NCBI RefSeq assembly: GCF_024584435.1
Contig: NZ_CP102197.1
Coordinates: 496,001-560,000, forward strand
Length of the DNA stretch: 64,000 bases
Source of the DNA: Schaalia odontolytica
Lineage (GTDB): Bacteria > Actinomycetota > Actinomycetes > Actinomycetales > Actinomycetaceae
Reading direction: 5' to 3'
Position numbers and translations under genes: made by a program. The notes beneath the pieces were generated by a model. It saw only the letters and a list, made by a program, of their open reading frames with translations. It had not been told where the DNA came from and did not search any database. Shown piece by piece: positions 8,958 to 17,469 of the stretch (its first letter is position 1; every line of letters starts with the position of its first letter).

Positions 8958-9462
8958 CTGTCTCTGACAGAAGCATGGATGTCGTTCTCCCGCGTGCCAT
9001 CGCGAGCACACACTCGGTGAATTGAGCGCCGCTTTGTGCATCGATTGAGACATCGACAAAAGGCGAAGGAGGGAAGCCGCGATGGCGCAACGTGTCATGC
9101 CCGCCTGTGCGTGGCCTGATGGAGGGCGATGTCGTTGAGTGAGTCGGAAGCGTGTTGCGAGGGGACGGCACGAGTCACTGCGACATGTCGTTGCCCGTGG
9201 CCATACCCCTGGTGCCGTTTCGCGTCAGGGTGAACGTCGCGACGGATGCCGCACGGTGACGCTCTGAGCTGCGGTGCTGGTGGAGAGTGCGCGCACTATT
9301 CGACGGTGAACGACGCGGATAGGTTGTTCTCATGCGGATAGCTTGTTCGCTTGCGGATAGGCTACGAGGCTATCCGCGTGGTCATAACCTATCCGCGTAT
9401 TCGTAACCTATCCGCGAGACGGGCGAATGCCGCCGGGCGCGAGAGCGTGCGCCACGGGTACG
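8958..9462. other. Gene-poor region of about 500 bp
   Basis: No conserved protein or RNA gene is recognisable between the ABC operon and the tRNA-Lys pair. It holds two things. The first is a possible 18-codon ORF at 9082-9138 (MAQRVMPACAWPDGGRCR) with AAGGAGGG 9 nt before its ATG. The second is the symmetric repeat array at 9315-9415, described separately. The remaining sequence shows no family resemblance or long open frame with convincing codon use. Confidence 0.6.
9315..9415. repeat. Six-unit symmetric array of GCGGATAG, phased at 19 bp
   Basis: GCGGATAG occurs at 9315, 9334 and 9353, and its reverse complement CTATCCGC at 9370, 9389 and 9408. Spacing within each half is exactly 19 bp, and all three pairs are symmetric about position 9365. 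Outer units extend to an 11-bp complement (GCGGATAGGTT with AACCTATCCGC). The 11-bp sequences between units are only loosely alike (first two: GTTGTTC, CTTGTTC). As DNA this resembles phased operator or iteron sites; as RNA or single strand it could form an interrupted hairpin. The function is unknown. Confidence 0.85.
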
Positions 9463-9489
9463 AAAAACCGGCGGTCACTGGGCCGCCGG
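9463..9489 (-). terminator. Intrinsic terminator of the tRNA-Lys transcript
   Basis: On the minus strand a CCGGCGG/CCGCCGG 7-bp stem with an 8-nt loop is followed directly by TTTTT. It lies 11 nt after the distal tRNA-Lys. Confidence 0.88.
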
Positions 9490-9499
9490 CTAATCGCTG

Positions 9500-9572
<73 letters not shown>

Positions 9573-9604
9573 GGAACTTTCACCGGCGCGAGCCGGGAAA
9601 GCTG

Positions 9605-9677
<73 letters not shown>

Positions 9678-9700
9678 GGGGGTTTTGCAACCGAGAGACA

Positions 9701-9729
9701 AGTATACATGCGAGGCAGTGTGGTCGCAA
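9701..9729 (-). promoter_or_regulatory. Promoter of the tRNA-Lys pair
   Basis: On the minus strand TTGCGA (9729-9724) and TATACT (9706-9701) are separated by 17 bp. Transcription would start about 20 nt before the first tRNA. Confidence 0.72.
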
Positions 9730-9819
9730 GTCAGCCGACTTGGCCGTGTCCTATGTCGCACGCGGCAGGGCGACGGACGCCACCCCATACAATGGACCAC
9801 GAAACGAAAGGGGAGGGCA

Positions 9820-10488
9820 GTGTCGCAAGTATCGAGCATCTATTCCACGGTCGCAGAGGACATCCTTAAGCTCGTGTGGTCGGCGGAGGAGGCCGGACGC
9901 GACGGGGTTAAGCCCAAGGACATTGCCGACCACATGCGAGTGGTTCCCTCGACCGCAACCGAGAACGTTCAACGCCTCGCGCGCCAGGGCCTCGTCGTGC
10001 ACGAACGCTACGGGCGTGTCCGGCTGACCGATGAGGGGCGCGCCATCGCCCTGGGCATGGTTCGACGCCACCGACTCCTGGAGACCTACCTTCACGAGGA
10101 GCTCGGTTTCTCCTGGGACGAGGTGCACGAGGAGGCGGAGATCCTCGAGCACGCCGTCTCGCAGCGACTCCTGGATCGCCTGGACCGGGTGCTTGGCTAT
10201 CCGAGGCGAGACCCGCACGGGGATCCGATCCCACGTCCCGACGGGTCGAGCGAGGCGGTACCCGGCGTCCCGGTGGCGGACGCTCCGCTTGGTAAGCACG
10301 CGACCGTTGAGCGCCTACCGGACCGCGACGCGGGCGCCCTGCGCGCCTGGGAGCGCGGCGGCTTGATCCCCGGGGCGCGGATTGTGATTGTCGGGCGAGC
10401 GGACGCGGGGGTCACGGTCGCCCTCGCCGATGGACGGAGCGTGCTCCTTGACCCCACCCAAGCCTCGGAGGTCATCGTCCGCGACTAG
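9820..10488 (+). CDS. Metal-dependent regulator, DtxR/MntR family (probably Mn-responsive)
   Basis: This is a dimeric metal-activated repressor of metal uptake genes. It has 222 residues: winged helix (1-72), metal-binding dimer domain (73-140) and a C-terminal FeoA/SH3-like domain (about 150-222, [20 protein letters not shown]). Aligned by eye to DtxR and MntR, the metal ligands appear as D14, H84, E88, H103, E107, E110 and H111. Asp replaces DtxR Met10 and Glu replaces DtxR Cys102, the pattern of manganese-sensing MntR rather than iron-sensing DtxR/IdeR. GTG at 9820 follows AAAGGGGAGG. An upstream in-frame start at 9685 would add 45 residues without family similarity and overlap the tRNA promoter. 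Confidence 0.88.
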   Translation: MSQVSSIYSTVAEDILKLVWSAEEAGRDGVKPKDIADHMRVVPSTATENVQRLARQGLVVHERYGRVRLTDEGRAIALGMVRRHRLLETYLHEELGFSWDEVHEEAEILEHAVSQRLLDRLDRVLGYPRRDPHGDPIPRPDGSSEAVPGVPVADAPLGKHATVERLPDRDAGALRAWERGGLIPGARIVIVGRADAGVTVALADGRSVLLDPTQASEVIVRD

Positions 10489-10571
10489 CGCATTGCCGCG
10501 TCGGTGTCCGAGCGGCCGTCACGGGAGGTTGCGCGCGGCTCGTCGTCCGTCGCCCCGCCGTCCGGGCGTTC

Positions 10572-11018
10572 TCACCCCAGCGCGGCGGAACTCATCGAGG
10601 GCGGCACGTGTGCGCCGTGCCCGGCAGCGAGCAACGCGCCTCGCAGGGCGCTCATCGCGGAGTCGAGTTCCTCCTCGGACGCTGGGGCAGCCTTCGACAG
10701 CAGCACGTCCGTCTCGTCGCGCGCCGCAATGACGTGCAGGTGCGTGTGTGGAACGTCGAAGCCTGCGATGACGAGCCCGACGCGAGGGACCCCGAAGGCG
10801 GCCTTCTGGGCGATGCCGATCGTGCGTGCCACCGTCATCAGATGGGCGGCGACATCGGAGGGAGCGTCGGTCCACGCCTCGTAGGGGCGGCGCGGAACGA
10901 CGAGCACGTGGCCGGGGGATGTCGGCTCGATCGTCGCGAAGGCGACGCACAGGTCGTCAGCCCACACGAAGCGTCCCGGCCACACGCCCGACATGATGTT
11001 CTCAAAGACTGTACTCAT
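10572..11018 (-). CDS. HIT family protein (histidine triad nucleotide hydrolase)
   Basis: This small nucleotide hydrolase/transferase of the HIT superfamily has 148 residues from ATG at 11018. The histidine triad is HTHLHVIAA near residue 95, preceded by [15 protein letters not shown] and GFDVP. Homology starts at [10 protein letters not shown], so the ATG at 11018 is preferred to one six codons upstream (11036). The gene is convergent with the MntR-type gene and divergent from leuS. The physiological substrate cannot be told from sequence; adenosine phosphoramidates are typical. Confidence 0.88.
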   Translation of the reverse strand: MSTVFENIMSGVWPGRFVWADDLCVAFATIEPTSPGHVLVVPRRPYEAWTDAPSDVAAHLMTVARTIGIAQKAAFGVPRVGLVIAGFDVPHTHLHVIAARDETDVLLSKAAPASEEELDSAMSALRGALLAAGHGAHVPPSMSSAALG

Positions 11019-11141
11019 GCGACTATTGTCACCCATGGGCGCGCTCTTTTGCCGGTGGGCGCGCGCGGCGGCTCGCGCGACGGTGAACTACCCTTGTGGG
11101 GAGTATTGATACGCGACCCATCCAAGCAGAGGAACGCACAG

Positions 11142-14072
11142 ATGAGCGACAATCCGCAAGGTGCCCCGGCGCAGCGCTACACCGCCCAGCTCGCCGGCCA
11201 GATTGAGACGAAGTGGCAGGACCGCTGGGAGGAACTGGGAACCTTCCACGCCGATAACCCGGTCGGCTCCCTCGCGGGCCCCCTGGCCTCGCGCGACCCC
11301 TACTTCATTCTCGACATGTTCCCCTACCCCTCGGGCAAGGGGCTGCACGTGGGGCACCCGCTCGGCTACATCGCGACCGACACGCTCGCGCGCTTCCGGC
11401 GCATGAGAGGCGACAACGTCCTGTACACGATGGGCTACGACGCATTTGGACTCCCGGCCGAGCAATACGCCGTTCAGACCGGCCAGCATCCCGCCGTCAC
11501 CACCAACCAGAACATCGCGAACATGCGTCGTCAGCTGCGCCGCATGGGACTCTCGCACGACTCCCGGCGCTCGTTGGCCACGACCGATATCGAGTACGTC
11601 CACTGGACCCAGTGGATCTTCCTCCAGATCTTTAACTCCTGGTTCGATCCCTCCGCCACTGCCCCCGACGGCTCGATCGGTGCGGCGCGTCCGATCGACG
11701 AGCTGATCGCCAAGCTGGAGTCGGGGCAGGTGCGCCCCGCCGACGGGAGCGACTACGCGACACTGAGCCGCGCCGAGCGGGCCAAGGTCGTTGACTCCTT
11801 CCGACTCGCGTACGTGTCCGAGGCGCCTGTCAACTGGTGCCCCGGCCTGGGCACGGTCCTGGCCAACGAGGAAGTCACCGCGGACGGGCGATCCGAGCGC
11901 GGCAACTACCCGGTGTTTAAGCGCAACCTGCGCCAGTGGATGATGCGCATCACCGCATACGGCAAGCGCCTCGCCGACGACCTCGAGACCATTGACTGGC
12001 CGGAGAAGGTGCGCACCATGCAGCGCAACTGGATCGGCCGCTCCGAGGGTGCCACCGTCCGCTTCGACGTTCCGGGAGCCCGTGAGGTCGGCGCCTCCCA
12101 CGCCAGCCTCGACGTCTACACGACGCGCCCCGACACGCTTTTTGGCGCAACCTTCATGGTTGTTGCACCCGAACATCCGATCCTTGGAGGAACGGTCGGC
12201 GGGGACGACGGGGACGAGGCAGTGCTCACCCTGCCCGAGGCCTGGCCCGACGGAACCAAGGACGCGTGGACGGGCGGCGCCCCCACTCCTCGCGTGGCCG
12301 TGAGCGCCTACCGCGCCCAGGCCGCGGCGAAGACCGAGGCCGAGCGCGTCGACGAGGAACGCACGAAGACCGGCGTGTTCACCGGCCTGTTCGGCATCAA
12401 CCCCGTCAATGGACGCCGGGTGCCGATCTTCGTTGCCGACTACGTCCTGTGGGGCTACGGCACGGGCGCCATCATGGCGGTTCCCGCCCACGACGACCGC
12501 GACTGGGAGTTCGCCCGCGCCTACGACCTGGACGTCGTGCGCACCATCGGGCCGGCCGACGACCCCTACGGGCCCGACCTGAACGAGGGCGCGTATACCG
12601 GCGACGGCGTGGCCGTGGACTCGGCGAACGATGAGATCGACCTGAACGGACTGGCCAAGGACGAGGCGAAGGCCGCCATGACCGCCTGGCTGACCAAGAA
12701 GGGCCTGGGCCACCGCACTGTCACGTACCGGCTGCGCGACTGGCTGTTTAGCCGTCAGCGCTACTGGGGCGAACCCTTCCCGATCGTGTGGGACGAGGAC
12801 GGCGTCGCACACGCGCTGCCCGAGGAGATGCTTCCCGTCCAGCTTCCCGAGGTGTCCGACTACAGTCCGCGCACCTTCGAGGCAGACGACGCGGCCTCCG
12901 AACCCGAGGCGCCCCTGGGGCGGGCCGAGGAGTGGGTGAACGTCACTCTCGACCTGGGCGACGGGCCCAGGCGATACCGCCGGGAGACCAACACGATGCC
13001 CCAGTGGGCGGGGTCGTGCTGGTACGAGATGCGCTACACGGATCCCACGAACGCGGATCGTTTCGCAGGCGAGGAGAACCTGGCGTACTGGATGGGTCCG
13101 CGCGATGGCAAGGCCAGCGGCGGCACCGACATGTACGTGGGCGGCGTCGAACACGCGGTCCTCCACCTGCTCTACGCGCGCTTCTGGCAGAAGGTCCTCT
13201 TTGACCTGGGGCACGTTCCGGACTCCGAGCCTTACCACAAGCTGTTCAACCAGGGGTACGTCCAGGCCTACGCCTACACGGATGCGCGCGGCCAGTACGT
13301 GCCCGCCGACGAGGTGGAGGGCGACGAAGCGTCGGGCTTTACCTACCGCGGTGAGCCCGTTGCCCGCGAGTACGGCAAGATGGGCAAGTCCCTGAAGAAC
13401 ATCGTCACTCCCGACGAGATGTACGACGCCTACGGCGCCGATGTCTTCCGCGTGTACGAGATGAGCATGGGGCCCCTCGACCTGTCGCGCCCGTGGGACA
13501 CCCGGGCCGTGGTGGGCTCCCAGCGTTTCCTGCAGCGGCTGTGGCGCAACGCGGTTGATGAGGAGACGGGCGAGGCCACCGTCACGGAGGACCCCGTCGA
13601 CGAGGCCACGCGACGCCTGGTCGCCCGAACGATCGCCGAGGTCACCGAGGAGTACGAGAACCTGCGCATCAACACTGCCCTGTCCAAGCTCATCGTGCTC
13701 AACAATCACCTGACGGGACTGGACGCCGTGCCGCGCGGCGCGATCGAGCCGCTGATCCTCATGCTCGCCCCCGTCGCCCCCCACATCTGCGAGGAGCTGT
13801 GGAGCAGGCTCGGTCACCCGGAATCCCTGGCTCGCGAGCCCTTCCCCGTGGTCGAGGACGCCTCGCTGCTGGTCGAAGACACGGTCACGGCGGTCATCCA
13901 GGTCAACGGCAAGGTCAAGGCGCGCATCGAGGTCTCACCCTCGGTCACGCCCGACGACCTGACGGCCGCGGCGCTGGCCGAGGCGCCCATCGTCAAGGCG
14001 CTGGGCGGTTCCGACCCCCTCAAGGTCATCGTGCGCGCGCCGAAGCTCGTCAACGTCGTCGTCAAGAAGTGA
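11142..14072 (+). CDS. leuS: Leucyl-tRNA synthetase
   Basis: LeuRS charges tRNA-Leu with leucine and edits mischarged products. It has 976 residues, somewhat longer than E. coli LeuRS, which is usual in actinobacteria. The class I motif HVGH is at 69-72 in [20 protein letters not shown]. The CP1 editing domain carries [20 protein letters not shown]. The KMSKS loop is KMGKS at 746-750. A C-terminal anticodon domain ends VNVVVKK. ATG at 11142 ([20 protein letters not shown]) is chosen because everything upstream in the open frame lies antisense to the HIT gene. TACCCT at 11089-11094 could be a -10. The Nei-type glycosylase gene follows after 6 nt. Confidence 0.97.
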   Translation: MSDNPQGAPAQRYTAQLAGQIETKWQDRWEELGTFHADNPVGSLAGPLASRDPYFILDMFPYPSGKGLHVGHPLGYIATDTLARFRRMRGDNVLYTMGYDAFGLPAEQYAVQTGQHPAVTTNQNIANMRRQLRRMGLSHDSRRSLATTDIEYVHWTQWIFLQIFNSWFDPSATAPDGSIGAARPIDELIAKLESGQVRPADGSDYATLSRAERAKVVDSFRLAYVSEAPVNWCPGLGTVLANEEVTADGRSERGNYPVFKRNLRQWMMRITAYGKRLADDLETIDWPEKVRTMQRNWIGRSEGATVRFDVPGAREVGASHASLDVYTTRPDTLFGATFMVVAPEHPILGGTVGGDDGDEAVLTLPEAWPDGTKDAWTGGAPTPRVAVSAYRAQAAAKTEAERVDEERTKTGVFTGLFGINPVNGRRVPIFVADYVLWGYGTGAIMAVPAHDDRDWEFARAYDLDVVRTIGPADDPYGPDLNEGAYTGDGVAVDSANDEIDLNGLAKDEAKAAMTAWLTKKGLGHRTVTYRLRDWLFSRQRYWGEPFPIVWDEDGVAHALPEEMLPVQLPEVSDYSPRTFEADDAASEPEAPLGRAEEWVNVTLDLGDGPRRYRRETNTMPQWAGSCWYEMRYTDPTNADRFAGEENLAYWMGPRDGKASGGTDMYVGGVEHAVLHLLYARFWQKVLFDLGHVPDSEPYHKLFNQGYVQAYAYTDARGQYVPADEVEGDEASGFTYRGEPVAREYGKMGKSLKNIVTPDEMYDAYGADVFRVYEMSMGPLDLSRPWDTRAVVGSQRFLQRLWRNAVDEETGEATVTEDPVDEATRRLVARTIAEVTEEYENLRINTALSKLIVLNNHLTGLDAVPRGAIEPLILMLAPVAPHICEELWSRLGHPESLAREPFPVVEDASLLVEDTVTAVIQVNGKVKARIEVSPSVTPDDLTAAALAEAPIVKALGGSDPLKVIVRAPKLVNVVVKK

Positions 14073-14078
14073 GGACGC

Positions 14079-15116
14079 ATGCCTGAAGGCGATGCCGTAC
14101 GTCGCCTAGCCGGAACCCTCGACGAGCTTTTCGTCGGGGGAACCGTCTCGGCCTCTTCCCCGCAGGGGCGTTTCGCGTCCTCGGCCTCCCTCCTCGACGG
14201 GTGGGTGATACAGCGAGTGCGGGTGCACGGAAAGCACATGTTCATCGGCTTCGTCGCGCCGCAGCCTGGTCGCACCTACGAGGCAGGGGTGGAACTCCTG
14301 GAGGGAGCAGCCGCCGGGAGCGGCGAACCCATCCTGGGTGAGGACGCCCCCTGGCCCAACCACTGGGTGCATATTCACCTGGGGCTGTACGGGTGGTGGC
14401 GCTTCAACGGCGACGAGACGGTCGTCGATGAGGGGCACGGGGTCGCCCACCGCATTCCCAATGTCGCGCCTGGGCAGTGGAATGGGCACTCCGAGACCCG
14501 GTGGGGCGAGGGATTCGGCGAGGCCAAGGCGGGGGAGTGGGAACCGCCGGAGCCGGTCGGCGCCGTGCGCCTGCGCCTTGCCAACGACCACGCGGTTGCA
14601 GACCTGGTGGGACCCAACCGGTGCGAGCTGATCAGCGACGAGGAACGCCGCGCCGCCGAGGCCAAGCTTGGCCCGGATCCGCTCGACGCGGGGGCACGGT
14701 CCGATGCGCAGGCCGCGGAGCGTTTCGCCCAGGTGGCGCACGCCAAGCGGCGCTCGATCGGCGAGATCGTCATGGATCAGTCCATCATCGCCGGGGTGGG
14801 CAACATCTACCGCGCGGACGCGCTATTCCTGGCGGGAATTTCGCCCTATCGCAAGGGGGTCAATGTCTCGCTCAAGCGCCTGCGCGACCTGTGGGTCCTC
14901 ATCTGCGACCTCATGAATCGGGGGCTCGCGGCGGGACGGCTTGACACGATGGATCCCGACGAGGCTCCGAACCCGCCCATTGAGGGCGACGAGGAGGCTT
15001 CGCGCTGGTACGTCTACCATCGGACGGGCAGGGCGTGCCTGCGCTGCGGGACGCCGATTCGCGAGGCGCTCATGCAGAATCGCCGTCTCTTCTGGTGCCC
15101 GTCCTGCCAGCGCTGA
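14079..15116 (+). CDS. Fpg/Nei family DNA glycosylase (endonuclease VIII type)
   Basis: This base-excision repair glycosylase/AP lyase removes oxidised bases. The start MPEGDAVRRLAGTLDE places the catalytic P2 and E3. MPEGD is typical of endonuclease VIII (Nei), whereas Fpg begins MPELP. A helix-two-turn-helix carries SIGEIVMDQSIIAGVGNIYR. The C-terminal zinc finger reads CLRCGTPIREALMQNRRLFW followed by CPSC. At 345 residues it is about 70 longer than E. coli Nei; the extra length lies in the N-terminal barrel (about residues 70-165). It follows leuS by 6 nt and probably shares its transcript. Confidence 0.92.
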   Translation: MPEGDAVRRLAGTLDELFVGGTVSASSPQGRFASSASLLDGWVIQRVRVHGKHMFIGFVAPQPGRTYEAGVELLEGAAAGSGEPILGEDAPWPNHWVHIHLGLYGWWRFNGDETVVDEGHGVAHRIPNVAPGQWNGHSETRWGEGFGEAKAGEWEPPEPVGAVRLRLANDHAVADLVGPNRCELISDEERRAAEAKLGPDPLDAGARSDAQAAERFAQVAHAKRRSIGEIVMDQSIIAGVGNIYRADALFLAGISPYRKGVNVSLKRLRDLWVLICDLMNRGLAAGRLDTMDPDEAPNPPIEGDEEASRWYVYHRTGRACLRCGTPIREALMQNRRLFWCPSCQR

Positions 15117-15162
15117 GCGCGGGAAGACGCCCGCGGCGGGGCGCCGACCCCTCGGACATTGG

Positions 15163-15618
15163 CTAGGCGATCTCCTCGAAGCCCAGCACCGAGTAGAGCT
15201 CGTTCGCCCCGCCGTGGCGTGAGTCGAGCCGTAGGGCAAGGCTGCCGAAGCCCCACGAGGCGCAGCGGCCGGCGACCTCAGCGACGAGCGCCGTGGCGAT
15301 GCCGCGCCTACGGTAGTCGGGAGCAACGATCAAGTCGACCACGAAGGGATCGTCCGGCGCATCGTCCCACGGGGATTCTCGCACGACGAGGATCGCTCCG
15401 ACGAGAGTTCCCCCGTCCCACGCGCCCACGAAGGAATCTTCCGTGGTCGCGCCGAAGGCTCCTTCGAAGGTCAGGCGAAGCTCCTCGGAGGTCTCCAGGA
15501 GGGCCTCGGGGGTGACGTCGTCGCCGTAGGCCTCGAGGGTGAGCACCGCGAGAGCGGGAATGTCGAAAGTCGTGAGCGTGGCGATCTCAATACCCTGGGG
15601 GCGAGTCGCCGCCGACAA
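15163..15618 (-). CDS. GNAT family N-acetyltransferase
   Basis: This is a GCN5-type acetyltransferase of about 151 residues. The acetyl-CoA motif is VVDLIVAPDYRRRGIATALV, with LYSVLGFEEIA at the C-terminus as in single-domain GNATs. The start is uncertain. The frame is open to a TTG at 15660, but a strong promoter (GTGACA-17-TATAGT) overlaps that codon and predicts transcription from 15653. A TTG at 15618, five bases after a 9-codon leader ORF, is therefore preferred. It is convergent with the Nei-type gene. The substrate is unknown. Confidence 0.75.
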   Translation of the reverse strand: MSAATRPQGIEIATLTTFDIPALAVLTLEAYGDDVTPEALLETSEELRLTFEGAFGATTEDSFVGAWDGGTLVGAILVVRESPWDDAPDDPFVVDLIVAPDYRRRGIATALVAEVAGRCASWGFGSLALRLDSRHGGANELYSVLGFEEIA

Positions 15619-15623
15619 CGCAT

Positions 15624-15653
15624 TCAGTGGGCATGTAGAGTTCGAGCTTCCAT
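15624..15653 (-). CDS. Possible 9-codon leaderless leader ORF (MEARTLHAH)
   Basis: ATG at 15653 coincides with the predicted transcription start and runs nine sense codons to TGA at 15626-15624. The GNAT frame has a candidate TTG five bases later, so termination-reinitiation coupling is possible. Nothing but position supports translation. An alternative is that a small indel separates this ATG from the GNAT frame. Confidence 0.3.
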   Translation of the reverse strand: MEARTLHAH

Positions 15654-15659
15654 AAACCA

Positions 15660-15688
15660 ACTATAGGTGAGGGCGCTCACTTTGTCAC
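15660..15688 (-). promoter_or_regulatory. Promoter of the GNAT gene, predicting a leaderless micro-ORF
   Basis: On the minus strand GTGACA (15688-15683) and TATAGT (15665-15660) are 17 bp apart. The start 7 nt downstream of the -10 would fall on the A of an ATG at 15653. Confidence 0.65.
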
Positions 15689-15766
15689 GGCTCGTCGCGT
15701 CGGGTGGCGCGCGAGGCACCCACGAGGCGGTCGGGAGGTGGGCGTCGCCGAACCGAGGGGGCCGAC

Positions 15767-16411
15767 TCAGATGTAGAGCGCGGGCTCGTCGAAGAAGTAG
15801 TTGGGATCCACGATGAGGTCGCGGTCGCGCGTGTCCTTCTCGGGTTTGGGAAGCAGGCGCGCCGGAACGCCGATGGCGACGTTGCCGCAGGGAACGTCCT
15901 TGACGACGACGGCGTTGGCACCGATCTTGACTCCGGTTCCCACGGTGATGGGACCCAGGACCTTCGCGCCGGCACCAATCATGACATGGTCGCCCACGGT
16001 GGGGTGACGCTTGCCCGGCGTCATCGCCACCCCGCCGAGCGTAACACCGTGGAAGATGACGACGTCGTTCCCGACCTCGGCGGTCTGACCGATGACGACT
16101 CCCGTTGCGTGATCGATGAAGACGCGCCTGCCGATGCGTGCCTCCGGATGGATGTCGACGCCCGTGACTGCGCGGGCAGCGGAGGAGAGAAAGCGGGCGG
16201 GCGTGCGGGCTCCGCGCTGCCACAGGGCATGGGAGACCCGGTGGGTCCACAGGGCGTGAACGCCGGGATAGGTCAGGGCGATCTCCAGAGAGGATGTTGC
16301 CGCGGGGTCGCGCCGTCGCGCCGTGATGAGGTCTTCTCGAAACAGACCGAGCGCCTTGGTAGGAAGCGCTCGAGAGAGCGTGCGCGACAGGGCGCGTACG
16401 GTAAGTGCCAC
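15767..16411 (-). CDS. cysE: Serine O-acetyltransferase
   Basis: CysE acetylates L-serine with acetyl-CoA, the first step of cysteine synthesis. The 214-residue short-form protein has an N-terminal helical region (SLEIALTYPGVHALWTHRVS) and left-handed beta-helix hexapeptide repeats. The active-site region is FIDHATGVVIGQTAEVGNDV. VIFHGVTLGGV and VGDHVMIGAGAKVLGPITVG follow, and the C-terminal tail ends ALYI. GTG at 16411 has AGGAGG six bases upstream; an open frame to 16546 would run back over the intergenic hairpin. cysK lies 88 nt upstream on the same strand, with a strong hairpin between, so cysE may be partly separated from cysK expression. Confidence 0.93.
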   Translation of the reverse strand: MALTVRALSRTLSRALPTKALGLFREDLITARRRDPAATSSLEIALTYPGVHALWTHRVSHALWQRGARTPARFLSSAARAVTGVDIHPEARIGRRVFIDHATGVVIGQTAEVGNDVVIFHGVTLGGVAMTPGKRHPTVGDHVMIGAGAKVLGPITVGTGVKIGANAVVVKDVPCGNVAIGVPARLLPKPEKDTRDRDLIVDPNYFFDEPALYI

Positions 16412-16447
16412 GGGGTCCTCCTGCGGGATCGACTGGTGTGCGAAACG

Positions 16448-16487
16448 CTCGGGTGGCTTCGAGTATTCCATCGAAAGCCACCCGAGC
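16448..16487 (-). terminator. Hairpin between cysK and cysE (terminator or attenuator)
   Basis: On the minus strand GCTCGGGTGGCTTTCGA (16487-16471) pairs with the arm at 16462-16448, with one bulged base and an 8-nt loop. It lies 13 nt after the cysK stop and 37 nt before the cysE start. Only GTTTCG follows, so read-through is likely. Confidence 0.65.
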
Positions 16488-16499
16488 CGTCGCGAGTGC

Positions 16500-17432
16500 T
16501 CAGTCCTCCAGACCGGCGAAAAGCGCGGTCGACAGGTAGCGCTCACCCGTGTCGGGTAGGAGCGTCACGATCTTCTTTCCGGCAAACTCGGGGCGAGCCG
16601 CCACTGCCGCCACGCCGGCGAGCGCCGCTCCGGAGGAGATTCCCACCAGGAGTCCCTCCTCGGCGGCCGCGCGGCGAGCGAACTCCAGGGCGCTCGCCGT
16701 CTCGACGGAGATGACCTCGTCAACAACCGAGGAGTCGAAGGTCTCGGGCACAAAGTTAGGCATGAGTCCCTGAATGCCGTGGGGGCCGGGGTTGCCGCCG
16801 GTGAGGAGGGGGGACTCGGCGGGCTGAACCGCGATGACACGCACGTTCGGATTCTTGCCCTTGAGGACCTTTGCCACGCCCGAAATCGTTCCGCCCGTTC
16901 CCACGCCGGCCACGAAAACGTCGACCTGACCGTCAGTGTCCGCCCAAATCTCCTCGCCTGTGTGCGCGACGTGTGCCGCGGGGTTCGCGGGGTTCGTGAA
17001 CTGGGAGGCGATGATCGCGCCGGGTCGCTCGGAGGCGATGCGCTCGGCTTCGGCAACGGCCGCGGATACGCCGCCCTTGGGGTCGGTGAGGACGAGTTCG
17101 GCGCCGAAGGCGCGCACGATCGCTCGGCGCTCCACCGACATGGAGGCGGGCATGACGATCACGACCTTGTAGCCGCGCGCCGCGCCGACCATGGACAGGG
17201 CGATACCGGTGTTGCCCGACGTCGCCTCGACGATGGTGCCGCCGGGGCCGAGGGCTCCCGCCGCCTCAGCGGCATCGATGATCGAGCGGGCGATGCGGTC
17301 CTTGACGGAGGAAGCCGGGTTGAAAGACTCAACCTTGGCGACCACGTCGACGCCTTCACCGACGACGTGGTTGATCCTAACGAGGGGGGTGGCGCCGATC
17401 AGATCGGCGACGGTGGAGGCAATACGTGCCAT
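16500..17432 (-). CDS. cysK: Cysteine synthase A (O-acetylserine sulfhydrylase)
   Basis: CysK makes L-cysteine from O-acetylserine and sulfide with PLP. It has 310 residues, the normal length. The PLP lysine is K44 in FNPASSVKDRIARSI. The substrate loop is VEATSGNTGIALSMVGAARG. GTGGTISGVAKVLKG binds the PLP phosphate, and IQGLMPNFVPETF precedes the C-terminal catalytic elements with LLPDTGERYLSTALF. It lies directly upstream of cysE, so the two cysteine synthesis steps are paired. A YigZ-family gene lies upstream on the same strand. Confidence 0.95.
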   Translation of the reverse strand: MARIASTVADLIGATPLVRINHVVGEGVDVVAKVESFNPASSVKDRIARSIIDAAEAAGALGPGGTIVEATSGNTGIALSMVGAARGYKVVIVMPASMSVERRAIVRAFGAELVLTDPKGGVSAAVAEAERIASERPGAIIASQFTNPANPAAHVAHTGEEIWADTDGQVDVFVAGVGTGGTISGVAKVLKGKNPNVRVIAVQPAESPLLTGGNPGPHGIQGLMPNFVPETFDSSVVDEVISVETASALEFARRAAAEEGLLVGISSGAALAGVAAVAARPEFAGKKIVTLLPDTGERYLSTALFAGLED

Positions 17433-17469
17433 GTGAAGTCCTTCCAGAGGCGTTCGTGCATCACGATTG

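Noticed and set aside
9315..9415. The repeat array as a CRISPR
   Set aside because: Cores are only 8 bp, spacers 11 bp, and half the units are inverted. There are no cas genes.
11088..13817. A 909-residue minus-strand open frame across leuS
   Set aside because: It is a shadow of leuS in a GC-rich genome, with no recognisable motifs.
15624..16481. A 285-residue minus-strand frame overlapping cysE
   Set aside because: The cysE frame matches serine acetyltransferase throughout; this one is Arg/His-rich shadow sequence. Only its last nine codons are of interest as a micro-ORF.
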